A stretch of 64,000 bases of DNA from CALBPI01 sp039815365 (GTDB lineage Bacteria > Pseudomonadota > Gammaproteobacteria > Steroidobacterales > Woeseiaceae). The notes below the pieces were generated by a model. The model was not told the origin of the DNA, ran no database searches, and was given only the letters and a program-made list of their open reading frames with translations. Positions within the stretch are counted from its first letter, which is position 1. Each line of letters begins with the position of its first letter. Below are positions 16,398 through 24,461 of this stretch, one piece after another. A program made the position numbers and the translations under genes. The stretch covers positions 15,409-79,408 of the forward strand of contig JBCBZK010000001.1 of assembly GCA_039815365.1 (NCBI GenBank). The letters are read 5' to 3'.

Positions 16398-16970
16398 CTA
16401 GCGCGAATGCCACCTGCGGCGCAGACGATCCAGTACTTTCCCTGAATATTTACGGCTACCAAGGCTGCCGTTGTAGCGCGCCAGGGCTCTATGTAAGTTG
16501 CCATTCTCGCGATCATAGTAGTGGCGCAGAATGGTGCACCCCATGCGGATGTTGGTATCGATATCGAACAGACTGTCGTTAGGAGCGCCAATCTCGTCTA
16601 ACCAGAAAGGCATGACTTGCATCAATCCTCTGGCGCCTGCGTAGGAAATCGCGAAGCGATCGAAATTGCTTTCGACCTCCATAACCGCCAGCACCAGTTC
16701 AGGCGGCAAATCCACGCGTTTGGCCTCGCGATGTACGCCTTGCAAAATCTGGATGCGTTCGTCTGCGTCTTTGACGCGTTTGCCAAGCCGATCTGACATG
16801 TCCTTGAGCCAGACTTCGGCCGCAAACCGATCTTCGAATGTGGTCGCCTGCTCGGCCGCCAAACGCAGTGCTTTGGCAAGCTCGGCGTCTGGCGTTGTTG
16901 ATTTGGCTGCTAGCACCGGACCGGCAAGCAGAGCCAGTATCGCCGTACCTATTGTGATGTATCGCCGCAT
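16398..16970 (-). CDS. Exported lytic transglycosylase (SLT domain)
   Basis: The 190-residue protein has a signal peptide (RRYITIGTAILALLAGPVLA). A soluble lytic transglycosylase domain spans about residues 85-190: LPPELVLAVMEVESNFDRFAISYAGARGLMQVMPFW contains the catalytic Glu of the ES motif and the GLMQ(V)MP motif, followed by a conserved NIRMGCTILRHYY and ALARYNGS. It should cleave murein glycan strands in the periplasm, forming 1,6-anhydro ends. It lies 14 bases after proS on the same strand, a linkage also seen in Pseudomonas-type genomes. Confidence 0.88.
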   Translation of the reverse strand: MRRYITIGTAILALLAGPVLAAKSTTPDAELAKALRLAAEQATTFEDRFAAEVWLKDMSDRLGKRVKDADERIQILQGVHREAKRVDLPPELVLAVMEVESNFDRFAISYAGARGLMQVMPFWLDEIGAPNDSLFDIDTNIRMGCTILRHYYDRENGNLHRALARYNGSLGSRKYSGKVLDRLRRRWHSR

Positions 16971-16984
16971 ACCATTACGTTAAA

Positions 16985-18679
16985 TCAACCAAGCCCGATT
17001 CGCTTGAGAACTTCATCACGATTCAGCATTTCATTCGCCTCTGCGCTGCGCGCCCGATACTCGTAGATACCGTCTGCGAGCCCGCGTTCCCCGATGACGA
17101 CACGGTGGGGTATACCCAGCAACTCCGCGTCGGCGAATTTGATGCCTGGACGAGCCGGACGGTCGTCCATCAGCACGTCAACGCCTTGATCAATCAGTTC
17201 TGCATACAGCGCATCCGTCGCATCAGCGACAGTTTGTGAGCGGTGCCCGTTAATGGGCACGAGAACCACGTGCCATGGTGCCAGCGGTTCTGGCCAGATG
17301 ATGCCGTTCTCATCGTGGTTTTGCTCGATAGCGGCAGCAACCACACGGGTAATACCGATGCCATAGCAACCCATCGAAACCGCTACTGACTGGCCGTCTT
17401 CCCCTTGCACTGTTGCGCCCAGCGCTTCTGAGTATTTTGTACCTAGTTGGAAAATATGGCCGACCTCAATGCCGCGCGCGATTGACAGCGCACCTCCGCC
17501 ATTGGGTGACGGGTCCCCGGCAACAACGTTGCGCAGGTCGACTGAGGATGTGTGTGGCGTATCTCTGTGCCAGTTCACACCTGTGAGGTGAACGTGTTTT
17601 TCGTTCGCGCCACAAGCGAAATCCGACAGTGCTGCGGCCGCGTGATCCACAAGCACCGGAATGCTCAGGCCGACCGGGCCCACCGACCCTGGCGGCGCGC
17701 CGGTTGCCGCAACCACGTCTGCTGGCTCGGACATCTTGAGCGGCACAGCGACGGCACTTTGCGCGGATGCTTTTACGGCGTTGAGCTCATGATCACCGCG
17801 CAATACCAATGCGACCGGTCCGTCAGTGCCATCGACAATCAGTGTCTTGACCATCTGATTTGGCGGCACAGACATCGCTGTACTGGCATCTTCGATCGTC
17901 TTTGCGCCCGGAGTTGCGACGCGCTCAATCTCTTTCGTTGGCGCCGCAGCTTGGGGTAACGCATGCGTTGGTGTCAGTTCGACATTGGCGGCGTAACCAT
18001 CGTCATTGCAATACGCAATGGCGTCCTCTCCCGAGTCGGCCAGCACGTGAAATTCCTGCGAACGCGCGCCGCCAATTTCGCCACTGTCCGCATCGACCTT
18101 GCGAAAGGTAAGCCCCATGCGCGTGAACGCGCGGTCGTAAGCCGTGGCCATATCGTTGTAGCTGGATTCGAGCGACGCCTGATCGAGGTTGAACGAATAC
18201 GCGTCTTTCATAATGAACTCACGTGAGCGCATTACGCCAAACCGCGGCCGTATTTCATCTCGAAACTTTGTCTGGATCTGATACCACGTCACTGGCAGGT
18301 CCTTGTAGGAACGAAGCTCCCGACGCGCGACATCCGTAATGACTTCTTCATGTGTCGGTCCGACGCAAAACTGGCGATCATGGCGATCGCTCATCCGCAG
18401 CAACAACGGCCCATATTGCTGCCACCGACCTGATTCTTCCCACAATTCGGCGGGTTGTACGGATGGCATCAGCAGCTCAAGTCCGCCAACACGATTCATT
18501 TCTTCGCGAACGATGGCCTCTACCTTGCGCAATACCCGTAACCCGAGTGGCATCCACGTAAAGATGCCCGACGTCAGGCGCCGGATCATGCCAGTCCGTA
18601 GCATCAGTTTGTGGCTGACGACCTCTGCCTCGCTTGGGTCTTCCTTAAGGGTTTTCAGATTGATCTGGGATACTTTCAT
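16985..18679 (-). CDS. proS: Prolyl-tRNA synthetase (bacterial type with editing domain)
   Basis: Charges tRNA-Pro. The 564-residue class II synthetase has motif 1/2 signatures GMIRRLTSGIFTWMPLGLRVL, RFGVMRSREFIMKDAYSF and motif 3 GCYGIGITRVVAAAIEQ. The YbaK-like insertion that edits Ala-tRNA-Pro lies between about residues 240 and 390 (PPNQMVKTLIVDGTDGPVALVLRGDHELN). Length equals the usual bacterial form (~570). It is divergent from the psd-like gene, with 68 bases between starts. Confidence 0.97.
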   Translation of the reverse strand: MKVSQINLKTLKEDPSEAEVVSHKLMLRTGMIRRLTSGIFTWMPLGLRVLRKVEAIVREEMNRVGGLELLMPSVQPAELWEESGRWQQYGPLLLRMSDRHDRQFCVGPTHEEVITDVARRELRSYKDLPVTWYQIQTKFRDEIRPRFGVMRSREFIMKDAYSFNLDQASLESSYNDMATAYDRAFTRMGLTFRKVDADSGEIGGARSQEFHVLADSGEDAIAYCNDDGYAANVELTPTHALPQAAAPTKEIERVATPGAKTIEDASTAMSVPPNQMVKTLIVDGTDGPVALVLRGDHELNAVKASAQSAVAVPLKMSEPADVVAATGAPPGSVGPVGLSIPVLVDHAAAALSDFACGANEKHVHLTGVNWHRDTPHTSSVDLRNVVAGDPSPNGGGALSIARGIEVGHIFQLGTKYSEALGATVQGEDGQSVAVSMGCYGIGITRVVAAAIEQNHDENGIIWPEPLAPWHVVLVPINGHRSQTVADATDALYAELIDQGVDVLMDDRPARPGIKFADAELLGIPHRVVIGERGLADGIYEYRARSAEANEMLNRDEVLKRIGLG

Positions 18680-18735
18680 GTCGGGTTCACGTTGATAATT
18701 GCCCGCGCATTGTAACGATCTACGCTTGCTCGCGG

Positions 18736-18741
18736 TACACT
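18736..18741 (+). promoter_or_regulatory. -10 element directly upstream of the psd-like gene
   Basis: TACACT (4/6) ends 6 bases before ATG 18748. No Shine-Dalgarno or clear -35 is visible; TTGTAA at 18710 would need a 20-bp spacer. Confidence 0.3.
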
Positions 18742-18747
18742 TGCCGC

Positions 18748-19374
18748 ATGCAACGTCATTCCGCTTACGCCAAAGAAGGATTCTGGCTCTTCGCCGTCTG
18801 TGCCGTGATCGCGGTTGTCCTGGCGAAGTTTGCTGGCCCGTTTTGGGCGCTAGTGATGTTGCTACCGATGGGTTTGCTGATTGCCCTGTTTCAGGATCCG
18901 GTGCGCGACGTGCCGCTCAGACCGCTGGCCGTGTTGTCGCCCGTGGACGGCAAAGTCATTGATATCGGTTTATGTCGGTCTGGTTTGCTCGACCGGCAAT
19001 CGCTCAGGATGCGCATCAAAGTCAATCATTTCGGTGCTTACACCGTCCGGGCACCGGTGGAAGGCAAGTTGCTCGATCCGCGCGATAACGTCTCCGAGGG
19101 TTCGCGACTGACCGGTCGTGGAGGGATGTGGCTGCGTACCGATGAAGGCGACGATATTGTCGTCACGTTCGTAGGTCGCGGTATTTTTGGTGTGCCAAAG
19201 TCATTCCGCCGGTATGGCGAACGCGTTGGACACGGCCATCGTTGTGCGTTCCTGCGACTGGCACCAGTGTGTGAGGTTTACCTCCCTGAGAATGCAATGC
19301 CACGGGTTCAGGTAGGTGACCCGGTATCGGCATCGGTCGATCCTTTGGCGCGCTTGCGGCGCGAAGAGCCATAA
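18748..19374 (+). CDS. Phosphatidylserine decarboxylase-like protein without catalytic His and Ser
   Basis: The 208-residue protein follows the layout of short (type II/archaeal) phosphatidylserine decarboxylases. It has two N-terminal membrane helices (about 11-47), SPVDGKV with the family Asp (D67), a middle region ending VRAPVEGKL, and VGHGHRCAFLRLAPVCEVYLP. In active enzymes the middle region reads like F-x-V-H-V-N-R-A-P with the catalytic His; here it is FGAYTVRAP, with Tyr98 at that place. The C-terminal G-S of the self-cleaving LGST/FGS motif is Ala172-Pro173. Without that serine the pyruvoyl cofactor cannot form by the known route, so it is probably not a decarboxylase (inference). 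It stands about 90 bases before pssA, where an active psd is common. It may be a regulatory or structural homologue. Confidence 0.7.
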   Translation: MQRHSAYAKEGFWLFAVCAVIAVVLAKFAGPFWALVMLLPMGLLIALFQDPVRDVPLRPLAVLSPVDGKVIDIGLCRSGLLDRQSLRMRIKVNHFGAYTVRAPVEGKLLDPRDNVSEGSRLTGRGGMWLRTDEGDDIVVTFVGRGIFGVPKSFRRYGERVGHGHRCAFLRLAPVCEVYLPENAMPRVQVGDPVSASVDPLARLRREEP

Positions 19375-19466
19375 CGGTGTTGCGCCCGTGATTGCTTTCA
19401 ATATCGCCCGTCGCACAGACGGTTTGGCCGCTTTGCCTAGCGTTTGTCGCGCTTGAAAAGGAACGA

Positions 19467-19517
19467 ATGCTCATAGCGTGTCTAACGCGCTTCATGGCAA
19501 ACTTAACGAGCTCATGA
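19467..19517 (+). CDS. Putative 16-residue upstream ORF coupled to pssA
   Basis: AAGGA (19458-19462) lies 4 bases before ATG 19467. The frame encodes MLIACLTRFMANLTSS and ends TGA at 19515-19517, overlapping the ATG at 19514 of pssA as ATGA. This is either a short leader peptide translationally coupled to pssA, or chance. The alternative GTG start of pssA at 19478 would place the ORF inside the gene in another frame. Confidence 0.35.
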   Translation: MLIACLTRFMANLTSS

Positions 19518-20377
19518 ATACTCCAGTGAAAGACGAAAAAGAACCTGTGCCAAAACGTGGCCGTGGCATTTACTTGCTGCCGAATCTGTTTACCACGCTT
19601 GCGTTGTTTGCAGGGTTCTATGCCATTGTTGCGGCCATTGACGGCAACTTCGTCGGGGCTGGTGTTGCTGTTTTCGTCGCGATGGCGATGGACGGACTGG
19701 ATGGGCGTGTCGCGCGGCTCACCAGCACGCAGTCTGACTTCGGCAAAGAGTACGACAGCCTGTCTGACATGGTCAGCTTTGGTTTGGCGCCCGCTGTGGT
19801 TGTGTATCAATGGGGCGTTGCGCGCTTAACGGAATATTCTATCGCTTGGGGGCGTATCGGCTGGCTCGTCGCGTTCTTGTTCGCGGTAGCGGCGGCGCTG
19901 CGACTGGCGCGTTTCAATGCCGCGCCGCCATCCGTCGGCAAAGACTGGTTCCAGGGTTTGCCGAGCCCGTCCGCGGCGGCGCTCGTTGCTGCGTTCATTT
20001 GGCTGTGTGCGGATCATGACGTCGGCGGATTCCAAGGCTTGGTTGCCGCGTTTGTTGTCACGGCAACGGCAGGTGCGCTGATGGTGAGTAACCTTCGGTA
20101 CTACAGCTTCAAGAGTATCTCTCTTGCCGGGCGCGTGTCGTTTGCGTATTTACTGTTAGTGCCTTTGATTATTGCGTTGATCTCAATACATCCGCCGCTC
20201 GTTCTGTTTTTGCTGTTCCTGGGTTATGCCGCGTCAGGTCCGGTGTTGTGGTTTATGGCGAGTGAGCCGTCACGCATCGCAGTGCTTGATGACGAAGATG
20301 ATCTCGACGGTGACGAGCGGCACGCGGCTGGCGATGACAATCACAACGATGACGGTACCGATCACCGCGATGACTGA
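19514..20377 (+). CDS. pssA: CDP-diacylglycerol-serine O-phosphatidyltransferase
   Basis: Makes phosphatidylserine from CDP-diacylglycerol and serine in the inner membrane. It is the integral (Bacillus/yeast-like) CDP-alcohol transferase type, not the PLD-like E. coli PssA: the motif DGLDGRVARLTSTQSDFGKEYDSLSDM is complete. Around seven hydrophobic helices follow. The C-terminus is a hydrophilic tail very rich in Asp and His. From ATG 19514 it has 287 residues; GTG 19478 would add 12. The stop overlaps the next gene's start by 8 bases. Confidence 0.9.
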   Translation: MNTPVKDEKEPVPKRGRGIYLLPNLFTTLALFAGFYAIVAAIDGNFVGAGVAVFVAMAMDGLDGRVARLTSTQSDFGKEYDSLSDMVSFGLAPAVVVYQWGVARLTEYSIAWGRIGWLVAFLFAVAAALRLARFNAAPPSVGKDWFQGLPSPSAAALVAAFIWLCADHDVGGFQGLVAAFVVTATAGALMVSNLRYYSFKSISLAGRVSFAYLLLVPLIIALISIHPPLVLFLLFLGYAASGPVLWFMASEPSRIAVLDDEDDLDGDERHAAGDDNHNDDGTDHRDD

Positions 20378-21152
20378 CAGGCTTGAAGAAAATACGCGCA
20401 GAGCTTACTTGCGTGCGTTGGGCATGCCGGTCTGGATTGCGCGCGATGCTGTGCCATCAGACAGTACACCAGAGGGCGCAGATGTTGCGCTTGCTGTCGG
20501 CGGGCCAGCTACCGACGCGCCGACGCCTGTTGCTGACGTGTTGCCGAGCGACGCTGCCGGCGCTGATCGCAAGCCCGCGGATTCTGATGCGAGCGACATT
20601 TGGGCGCGTCTGGCTCATGACGTCAAGCGCTGCACGCAGTGTCGATTGCATGAAACACGCACCCAGGCAGTGTTCGGTAGCGGAGATCAACGCGCGTCCT
20701 TGATGGTTGTCGGTGAGGCGCCTGGGGCGGAAGAGGATCGGGTCGGCACACCCTTTGTTGGTCGCGCGGGCGACATGTTGACGGCGATGCTGCACGCGAT
20801 CGGAATCTCGCGTGACGATGTGTACATCGCGAACGTGCTCAAGTGCCGTCCGCCACAAAATCGCGATCCGCGCCGCGATGAGCTCAGTCAGTGTCACGAT
20901 TATCTGCAGCACCAGCTTGCGTTAGTGCAGCCGTCCGTGGTGATGGCAGTCGGTCGCATTGCCGCGCAGCGACTGCTGGATAATGACCTTCCGCTCGGGA
21001 AAATGCGCGGCGAGGAACATCACATTGGTGCGCGTCAGACACCGTTGGTCGTCACCTATCATCCTGCCTACTTGCTACGCACGCCTGCGCAGAAGGCGTT
21101 AGCGTGGCGTGACCTGAAGCGCGTCCGGGCGCTACTCGCGAGTGCGGCATGA
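20370..21152 (+). CDS. Uracil-DNA glycosylase, family 4 type (Fe-S)
   Basis: Excises uracil from DNA to start base-excision repair. From ATG 20370 the protein has 260 residues: a variable ~85-residue N-terminal part, then the UDG domain. Motif A is GEAPGAEEDRVGTPFVGRAG and the C-terminal motif is VVTYHPAYLLR. Cysteines for a 4Fe-4S cluster are in CTQCRLHETR, LKCRPPQNRDP and LSQCHDY. It overlaps pssA by 8 bases and rimI by 4 (ATGA). Pairing of this glycosylase with rimI is widespread in proteobacteria. An open extension back to 20226 lies inside pssA and is not coding. Confidence 0.9.
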   Translation: MTDRLEENTRRAYLRALGMPVWIARDAVPSDSTPEGADVALAVGGPATDAPTPVADVLPSDAAGADRKPADSDASDIWARLAHDVKRCTQCRLHETRTQAVFGSGDQRASLMVVGEAPGAEEDRVGTPFVGRAGDMLTAMLHAIGISRDDVYIANVLKCRPPQNRDPRRDELSQCHDYLQHQLALVQPSVVMAVGRIAAQRLLDNDLPLGKMRGEEHHIGARQTPLVVTYHPAYLLRTPAQKALAWRDLKRVRALLASAA

Positions 21153-21616
21153 GCGTTGCTGGCAGAACCTTTGAGGTGAGCGTTCGGCGCATGACGCACA
21201 ACGATCTGCATGCCGTCAGCGAGATTGAACGGCAAAGCTATGGTTTTCCATGGAGCAGTGGCATTTTCCGGGACTGCCTGCTGGCTGGTTACCATTGCAT
21301 GGTCCTCGATTCAGACCGCGAGATTCGCGCCTACGGGATTCTATCGGTCGCAGCAGGTGAGGCTCACGTGCTCAACATCTGTGTAGCAGCTGCGTTTCGT
21401 CGTCAGGGTTACGGCGTGCGGTTGCTACATGCGCTGATCGACCAAGCGCGTAAGTCACGAGTGAAGCGGGTGTTCCTTGAAGTACGGCCGTCGAATTTGT
21501 CTGCGACCAGCATGTACAAGGGTATCGGTTTCACCACCGTCGGCCGTCGTGTGGGTTACTACAAAGCCGCTAACGACACACGCGAGGATGCGCTCGTGCT
21601 TGGGCTTGATCTGTGA
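21149..21616 (+). CDS. rimI: Ribosomal protein S18-alanine N-acetyltransferase
   Basis: GNAT-fold acetyltransferase that acetylates the N-terminal Ala of ribosomal protein S18. The 155-residue protein shows IERQSYGFPWSSGIFRDCL, the acetyl-CoA loop VAAAFRRQGYGVRLLHALI and the conserved VFLEVRPSNLSATSMYKGIGFTTVGRRVGYY, all RimI hallmarks. It overlaps the uracil-DNA glycosylase stop (ATGA) and its own stop overlaps the GTG of prfC (GTGA). Confidence 0.93.
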   Translation: MSVAGRTFEVSVRRMTHNDLHAVSEIERQSYGFPWSSGIFRDCLLAGYHCMVLDSDREIRAYGILSVAAGEAHVLNICVAAAFRRQGYGVRLLHALIDQARKSRVKRVFLEVRPSNLSATSMYKGIGFTTVGRRVGYYKAANDTREDALVLGLDL

Positions 21617-23202
21617 GCGCCGCAACTGCGTTGCAAACTGAAGTCGATCGTCGCCGCACGTTCGCGATTATTTCGCACCCTGATGCGGGCAAGACAACGC
21701 TGACAGAGAAACTCCTGTTGTTCGGCGGCGCGATTCAACTTGCCGGTACCGTGAAAGGGCGCAAGGCGAGTCGACATGCGACCTCTGACTGGATGAAGCT
21801 TGAGCAGGAGCGGGGCATTTCGGTGACGTCGTCTGTCATGCAGTTTCCGTTCGAAGGTCATGTCGTCAATTTGCTCGACACGCCAGGTCACGAAGATTTT
21901 TCTGAAGATACCTATCGCACGCTCACCGCCGTTGATTCGGCGATGATGGTGATCGATTGCGCCAAAGGTGTTGAGAAACGTACGATCAAATTAATGGAGG
22001 TGTGTCGCCTGCGCGATACGCCGATCGTCACGTTCATCAACAAGCTGGATCGCGAAGGTCGTGAACCTATCGAGTTGCTGGATGAGATCGAGTCTGTTCT
22101 CGGTATCGTTTGTTCACCGGTAACGTGGCCTATTGGTATGGGTCGTGAATTGCTCGGCGTCTACCATATTCCGGAAAACCGTATCTATCGCTATATTCCG
22201 GACGACAAACATCGCGCTGGCGATACGCAGGTGATTGATGATCTTGCTTCGGACGAGGCGCGCGAGTTACTTGGCGATCGCTGGCAAGACTTTTGTGATG
22301 AGATTGAATTGATTGAGGGCGTCTACCCGCCCTTCGAGCGCGAAGCGTATCTCGCGGCGACGCAGACTCCTGTGTATTTCGGATCGGCGATCAGCAATTT
22401 CGGTGTTCGGGAGTTGCTCGAAGGGTTTGTCGCCAACGCGCCACTACCCCAGCCGCGTGAAGCCGAGGAGCGTTTGGTTCAGCCGGGCGAGGAGAGCCTG
22501 ACAGGATTTGTGTTCAAAATTCAGGCGAATATGGACCCCGGCCATCGCGACCGCATTGCGTTCATGCGCGTGTGTTCAGGCCGTTTCCGTCCGGGAATGA
22601 AATTAAAGAGCATGCGGCTTGGCAAGGACATCAAGATCCCGGAGGCGATTACCTTCATGGCCGCAGACCGGCAGCACACTGACAATGCCGTCGCCGGCGA
22701 TATTATAGGCGTACACAATCACGGCACGATCAATATTGGTGACAGTTTTGCCGAACACGACGCCGTCAACTTTACCGGTATCCCAAGCTTCGCCCCGGAG
22801 ATTTTCAGGCGCGCGATGTTGCGTGATCCACTGCGTCTTAAAGCGTTGAACAAAGGCCTTGCCCAGCTGTGTGAGGAGGGCGCGACCCAATTGTTCAAAC
22901 CGCTGCGCAACAACGACTTGATTCTCGGCGCTGTTGGCATACTGCAGTTCGATGTCGTTGCCCATCGCCTGAAGGAAGAGTACGGCGTTGAGTGTCAGTT
23001 CGAGTCTGTAAACGTCTACAGCGCACGCTGGGTACACTGCAGTGATCCAAAGATGCTGGACGAGTTTCGACGCAAGGCACACGATAACCTTGCCGTTGAT
23101 CATAGCGATGCACTGGTGTATGTGGCGCCAACCCGCGTCAACTTGCAGCTGACAGAGGAGCGCTGGCCTGATGTGGAGTTCCGGGCGACGCGCGAACTGT
23201 GA
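21613..23202 (+). CDS. prfC: Peptide chain release factor 3
   Basis: A translational GTPase that recycles RF1/RF2 after peptide release. The 529 residues equal E. coli RF3 in length. G1 is SHPDAGKTTLTEKLLL, the switch regions follow, G3 is LLDTPGHEDFSEDTYRTL and G4 FINKLDREGREP. The C-terminal domain includes VGILQFDVVAHRLKEEYGVECQFE. Start is GTG 21613, overlapping rimI by 4 bases; the stop overlaps the GTG of the MFS gene (GTGA), so rimI-prfC-MFS form a coupled chain. Confidence 0.96.
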   Translation: MSAATALQTEVDRRRTFAIISHPDAGKTTLTEKLLLFGGAIQLAGTVKGRKASRHATSDWMKLEQERGISVTSSVMQFPFEGHVVNLLDTPGHEDFSEDTYRTLTAVDSAMMVIDCAKGVEKRTIKLMEVCRLRDTPIVTFINKLDREGREPIELLDEIESVLGIVCSPVTWPIGMGRELLGVYHIPENRIYRYIPDDKHRAGDTQVIDDLASDEARELLGDRWQDFCDEIELIEGVYPPFEREAYLAATQTPVYFGSAISNFGVRELLEGFVANAPLPQPREAEERLVQPGEESLTGFVFKIQANMDPGHRDRIAFMRVCSGRFRPGMKLKSMRLGKDIKIPEAITFMAADRQHTDNAVAGDIIGVHNHGTINIGDSFAEHDAVNFTGIPSFAPEIFRRAMLRDPLRLKALNKGLAQLCEEGATQLFKPLRNNDLILGAVGILQFDVVAHRLKEEYGVECQFESVNVYSARWVHCSDPKMLDEFRRKAHDNLAVDHSDALVYVAPTRVNLQLTEERWPDVEFRATREL

Positions 23203-24461
23203 GTAGAGTCATGCGCCGACCGGTGATCGGCTGGGCGCTCTACGATTGTGCGAATTCCGCATTCGCGTTGTCAGTCATCACGACGTTTTATCCGCTGTTC
23301 TTCAGAAGCGCATGGAGTACGGGTGCTGATGCGTCTGATATTACCTCCCGACTTGCGCTAGGCACGGCGGCGGCGAGTTTGATCGTCGCCTTTATCGCGC
23401 CAGTGCTCGGCGCTATCGCTGACAAAGGTGGTAGCCGAAAACGTTTCCTGATGGGGTTCACGATTCTCGCCGCTGCCTCGACTGGCGGCTTGTTTTTCGT
23501 CGCGGCAGGCATGTGGCAGGTTGCGCTCGGCTTGTACGCGATGGCGCTGATCGGATTCTATAGCGCGAATACGTTTTACGATTCCCTGCTCATAGATATT
23601 GCAGCGAGACCTGAATTCGAGCGCGTGTCTGCGTTCGGTTTCGGTGTGGGTTATTTCGGCAGCGCATTGCTGCTCACATTTAATGTTTACATGGTGAGCA
23701 ACCCGACGGTTTTTGGATTTGCAGATGCATCCACGGCAATACGGGCGGCATTCGTCGGAGTTGCGATCTGGTGGGCGCTGTTCACGATTCCACTGATGCT
23801 GCTGGTTAAAGAAACGCCTGGCGAGAGCCTCGGTTGGAAGCAATCAGTACGCGAGGGTTATCGCAGTCTGTGGTCGACACTGCGCAGTGTGCGGCAGTAT
23901 CGCGAAGTCATGGTGTTTCTGGGCGCGTACTGGTTGTATATCGACGGTGTTCATACATTGATATTGATGGCTACCGATTTTGGCGCGCGGCTTGAGTTTG
24001 GACGCGAAGACTTGATCAAGGCCATCCTGATTACCAACTTTGTCGGCGCACCCGCAACCATCGGTTTTGGGTATATGGGTAAGCGCATCGGTGCCAAGCG
24101 CGCGATCTACGTTGGCATCAGTGTCTACATCCTGATTTCGTTGTGGGGACTGATGCTGGAAGAAGTCTGGCAGTTCTATGCGATGGCGATTGGTATCGGG
24201 TTTGTGCAGGGTGGTGTTCAGAGCATGAGTCGAGCTCTGTATGCGCGCTTGGTACCCGCTGAGAAAGCCTCCGAATTTTTTGGCTTTTACAGCATGCTGG
24301 GCAAGTTCGCGGCGATTCTCGGTCCCTTGATGATCGGCATTCTTGCGCAGTTCAGTGACGATCCCCGGGTGAGCATTTTCGCGATAGTGCCATTGTTTAT
24401 CGGCGGGTTGTTGTTGCTCTCTCGCGTGCGGGTTGCGAGCGACGCCGCCAACGCCGGTTGA
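23199..24461 (+). CDS. MFS transporter, UMF1/Atg22-like
   Basis: The 420-residue, 12-helix permease begins GWALYDCANSAFALSVITTFYPLFF, the signature of the UMF1 (Atg22-like) branch of the major facilitator superfamily. A conserved loop, ADKGGSRKRFLMGF, follows helix 2. The substrate is unknown. It starts on GTG 23199 overlapping prfC. Its last 65 bases (24397-24461) overlap the 3' end of the convergent transglutaminase gene, an unusually large coding overlap for this window. Confidence 0.88.
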   Translation: MSRVMRRPVIGWALYDCANSAFALSVITTFYPLFFRSAWSTGADASDITSRLALGTAAASLIVAFIAPVLGAIADKGGSRKRFLMGFTILAAASTGGLFFVAAGMWQVALGLYAMALIGFYSANTFYDSLLIDIAARPEFERVSAFGFGVGYFGSALLLTFNVYMVSNPTVFGFADASTAIRAAFVGVAIWWALFTIPLMLLVKETPGESLGWKQSVREGYRSLWSTLRSVRQYREVMVFLGAYWLYIDGVHTLILMATDFGARLEFGREDLIKAILITNFVGAPATIGFGYMGKRIGAKRAIYVGISVYILISLWGLMLEEVWQFYAMAIGIGFVQGGVQSMSRALYARLVPAEKASEFFGFYSMLGKFAAILGPLMIGILAQFSDDPRVSIFAIVPLFIGGLLLLSRVRVASDAANAG

